Under the pieces are notes generated by a model. That model was not told the origin of the DNA, did not search any database, and was given only the letters and a program-made list of their open reading frames with translations. A stretch of DNA of 64,000 nucleotides from Rhodoblastus sp963748385. Lineage in GTDB: Bacteria; Pseudomonadota; Alphaproteobacteria; Rhizobiales; Beijerinckiaceae. Of the stretch, positions 63,743-64,000 are shown one piece after another. The position numbers and the translations under genes were made by a program. Positions within the stretch are counted from its first letter, which is position 1, and every line of letters starts with the position of its first letter. The stretch is from positions 1 through 64,000 of the forward strand of contig CAVVIQ010000002.1 of NCBI GenBank assembly GCA_963748385.1, in the 5' to 3' direction.

Positions 63743-64000
63743 TGACGTCACTCCCAAATGGTCAGCGCGATCTCCGCGCGGCGCAAAGATGCAGCCCCGA
63801 GACGACACGGCGATGAACCATTTTTGGCGTTCCAGCAACCAAAGCAAGGCGCGGCCGTGTACGGCCATCGGTCGGCCGGATTCTGCTTTCCACCGAAGGT
63901 TCGTTGGGCGCCAATGGCGGCATTCGCCCGGTTTGTGGACATTGACCTCGTGATGGGCCTGTCGTCTGCGACGGAACACCGCGACGCTAAATGCCCCATT
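63743..64000. other. Window end, no gene recognised
   Basis: About 258 bp upstream of the His-rich gene. Overlapping open frames have no credible features. It probably holds the promoter of the His-rich gene. Confidence 0.35.

Overview
The window is high-GC alphaproteobacterial chromosome. The ribosomal gene order, the short-LID adenylate kinase, the NtrYX pair, the lolCD-dnaE order and the protein signatures point to Hyphomicrobiales, probably Beijerinckiaceae/Methylocystaceae. That assignment is a judgement from recalled sequence similarity, not a search.

Positions 1-16200 (+) hold the 3' side of the str operon (tuf, lacking only its first base) and the complete S10-spc-alpha cluster from rpsJ to rplQ, ending in a clear intrinsic terminator. 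The gene order is textbook, but seven junctions carry unusually long (about 120-220 bp), hairpin-rich spacers, some terminator-like. The essential gene rplE contains a one-base insertion that breaks its frame, which is a built-in sign that this assembly holds indel errors.

Positions 16215-25811 (-) encode an MdtABC-type efflux system: outer-membrane factor, then adaptor (two one-base insertions), then two different RND pumps. Positions 26317-33455 carry envelope and sensing genes: an LpxL-type acyltransferase, a soluble globin-plus-zinc-domain chemoreceptor, two glycosyltransferases (GT25 and GT2), a D-2-hydroxyacid dehydrogenase and a ferredoxin-reductase-like flavoprotein. Positions 33568-46424 are mostly conserved chromosome: ntrYX, a thioesterase, rsmB, an Aat-like protein, lolC-lolD and dnaE. 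Three DnaA-box-like sequences sit in front of dnaE.

Positions 46500-54890 are the accessory highlight. An O-heptosyltransferase of the Aah/TibC type is followed by two tandem paralogues, each made of about 24-30 Ser/Thr-rich strand-loop-strand repeats ending in a Hint (hedgehog/intein-like) domain and a beta-sandwich tail, not an autotransporter barrel. The cassette is bracketed by related direct repeats of about 75 bp. From about 47280 to 53930 it is full of single-base indels although the protein sequence between them is well preserved. Residual long-read error is the likeliest explanation, but recent decay is not excluded.

Positions 54889-64000 hold a glycine-zipper protein, lipA and a RatA/Coq10-like gene, a lone Flp pilin (53 aa), an Nramp-like transporter, a cupin and a BTLCP cysteine peptidase, a small membrane protein with a cytochrome-c/beta-propeller protein, and a His-rich small protein. 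A second cupin copy (63064) is fused to a decayed copy of the BTLCP 3' end, so it is the scar of a duplication followed by an internal deletion. No tRNA, rRNA, CRISPR array, transposase or phage gene was recognised.
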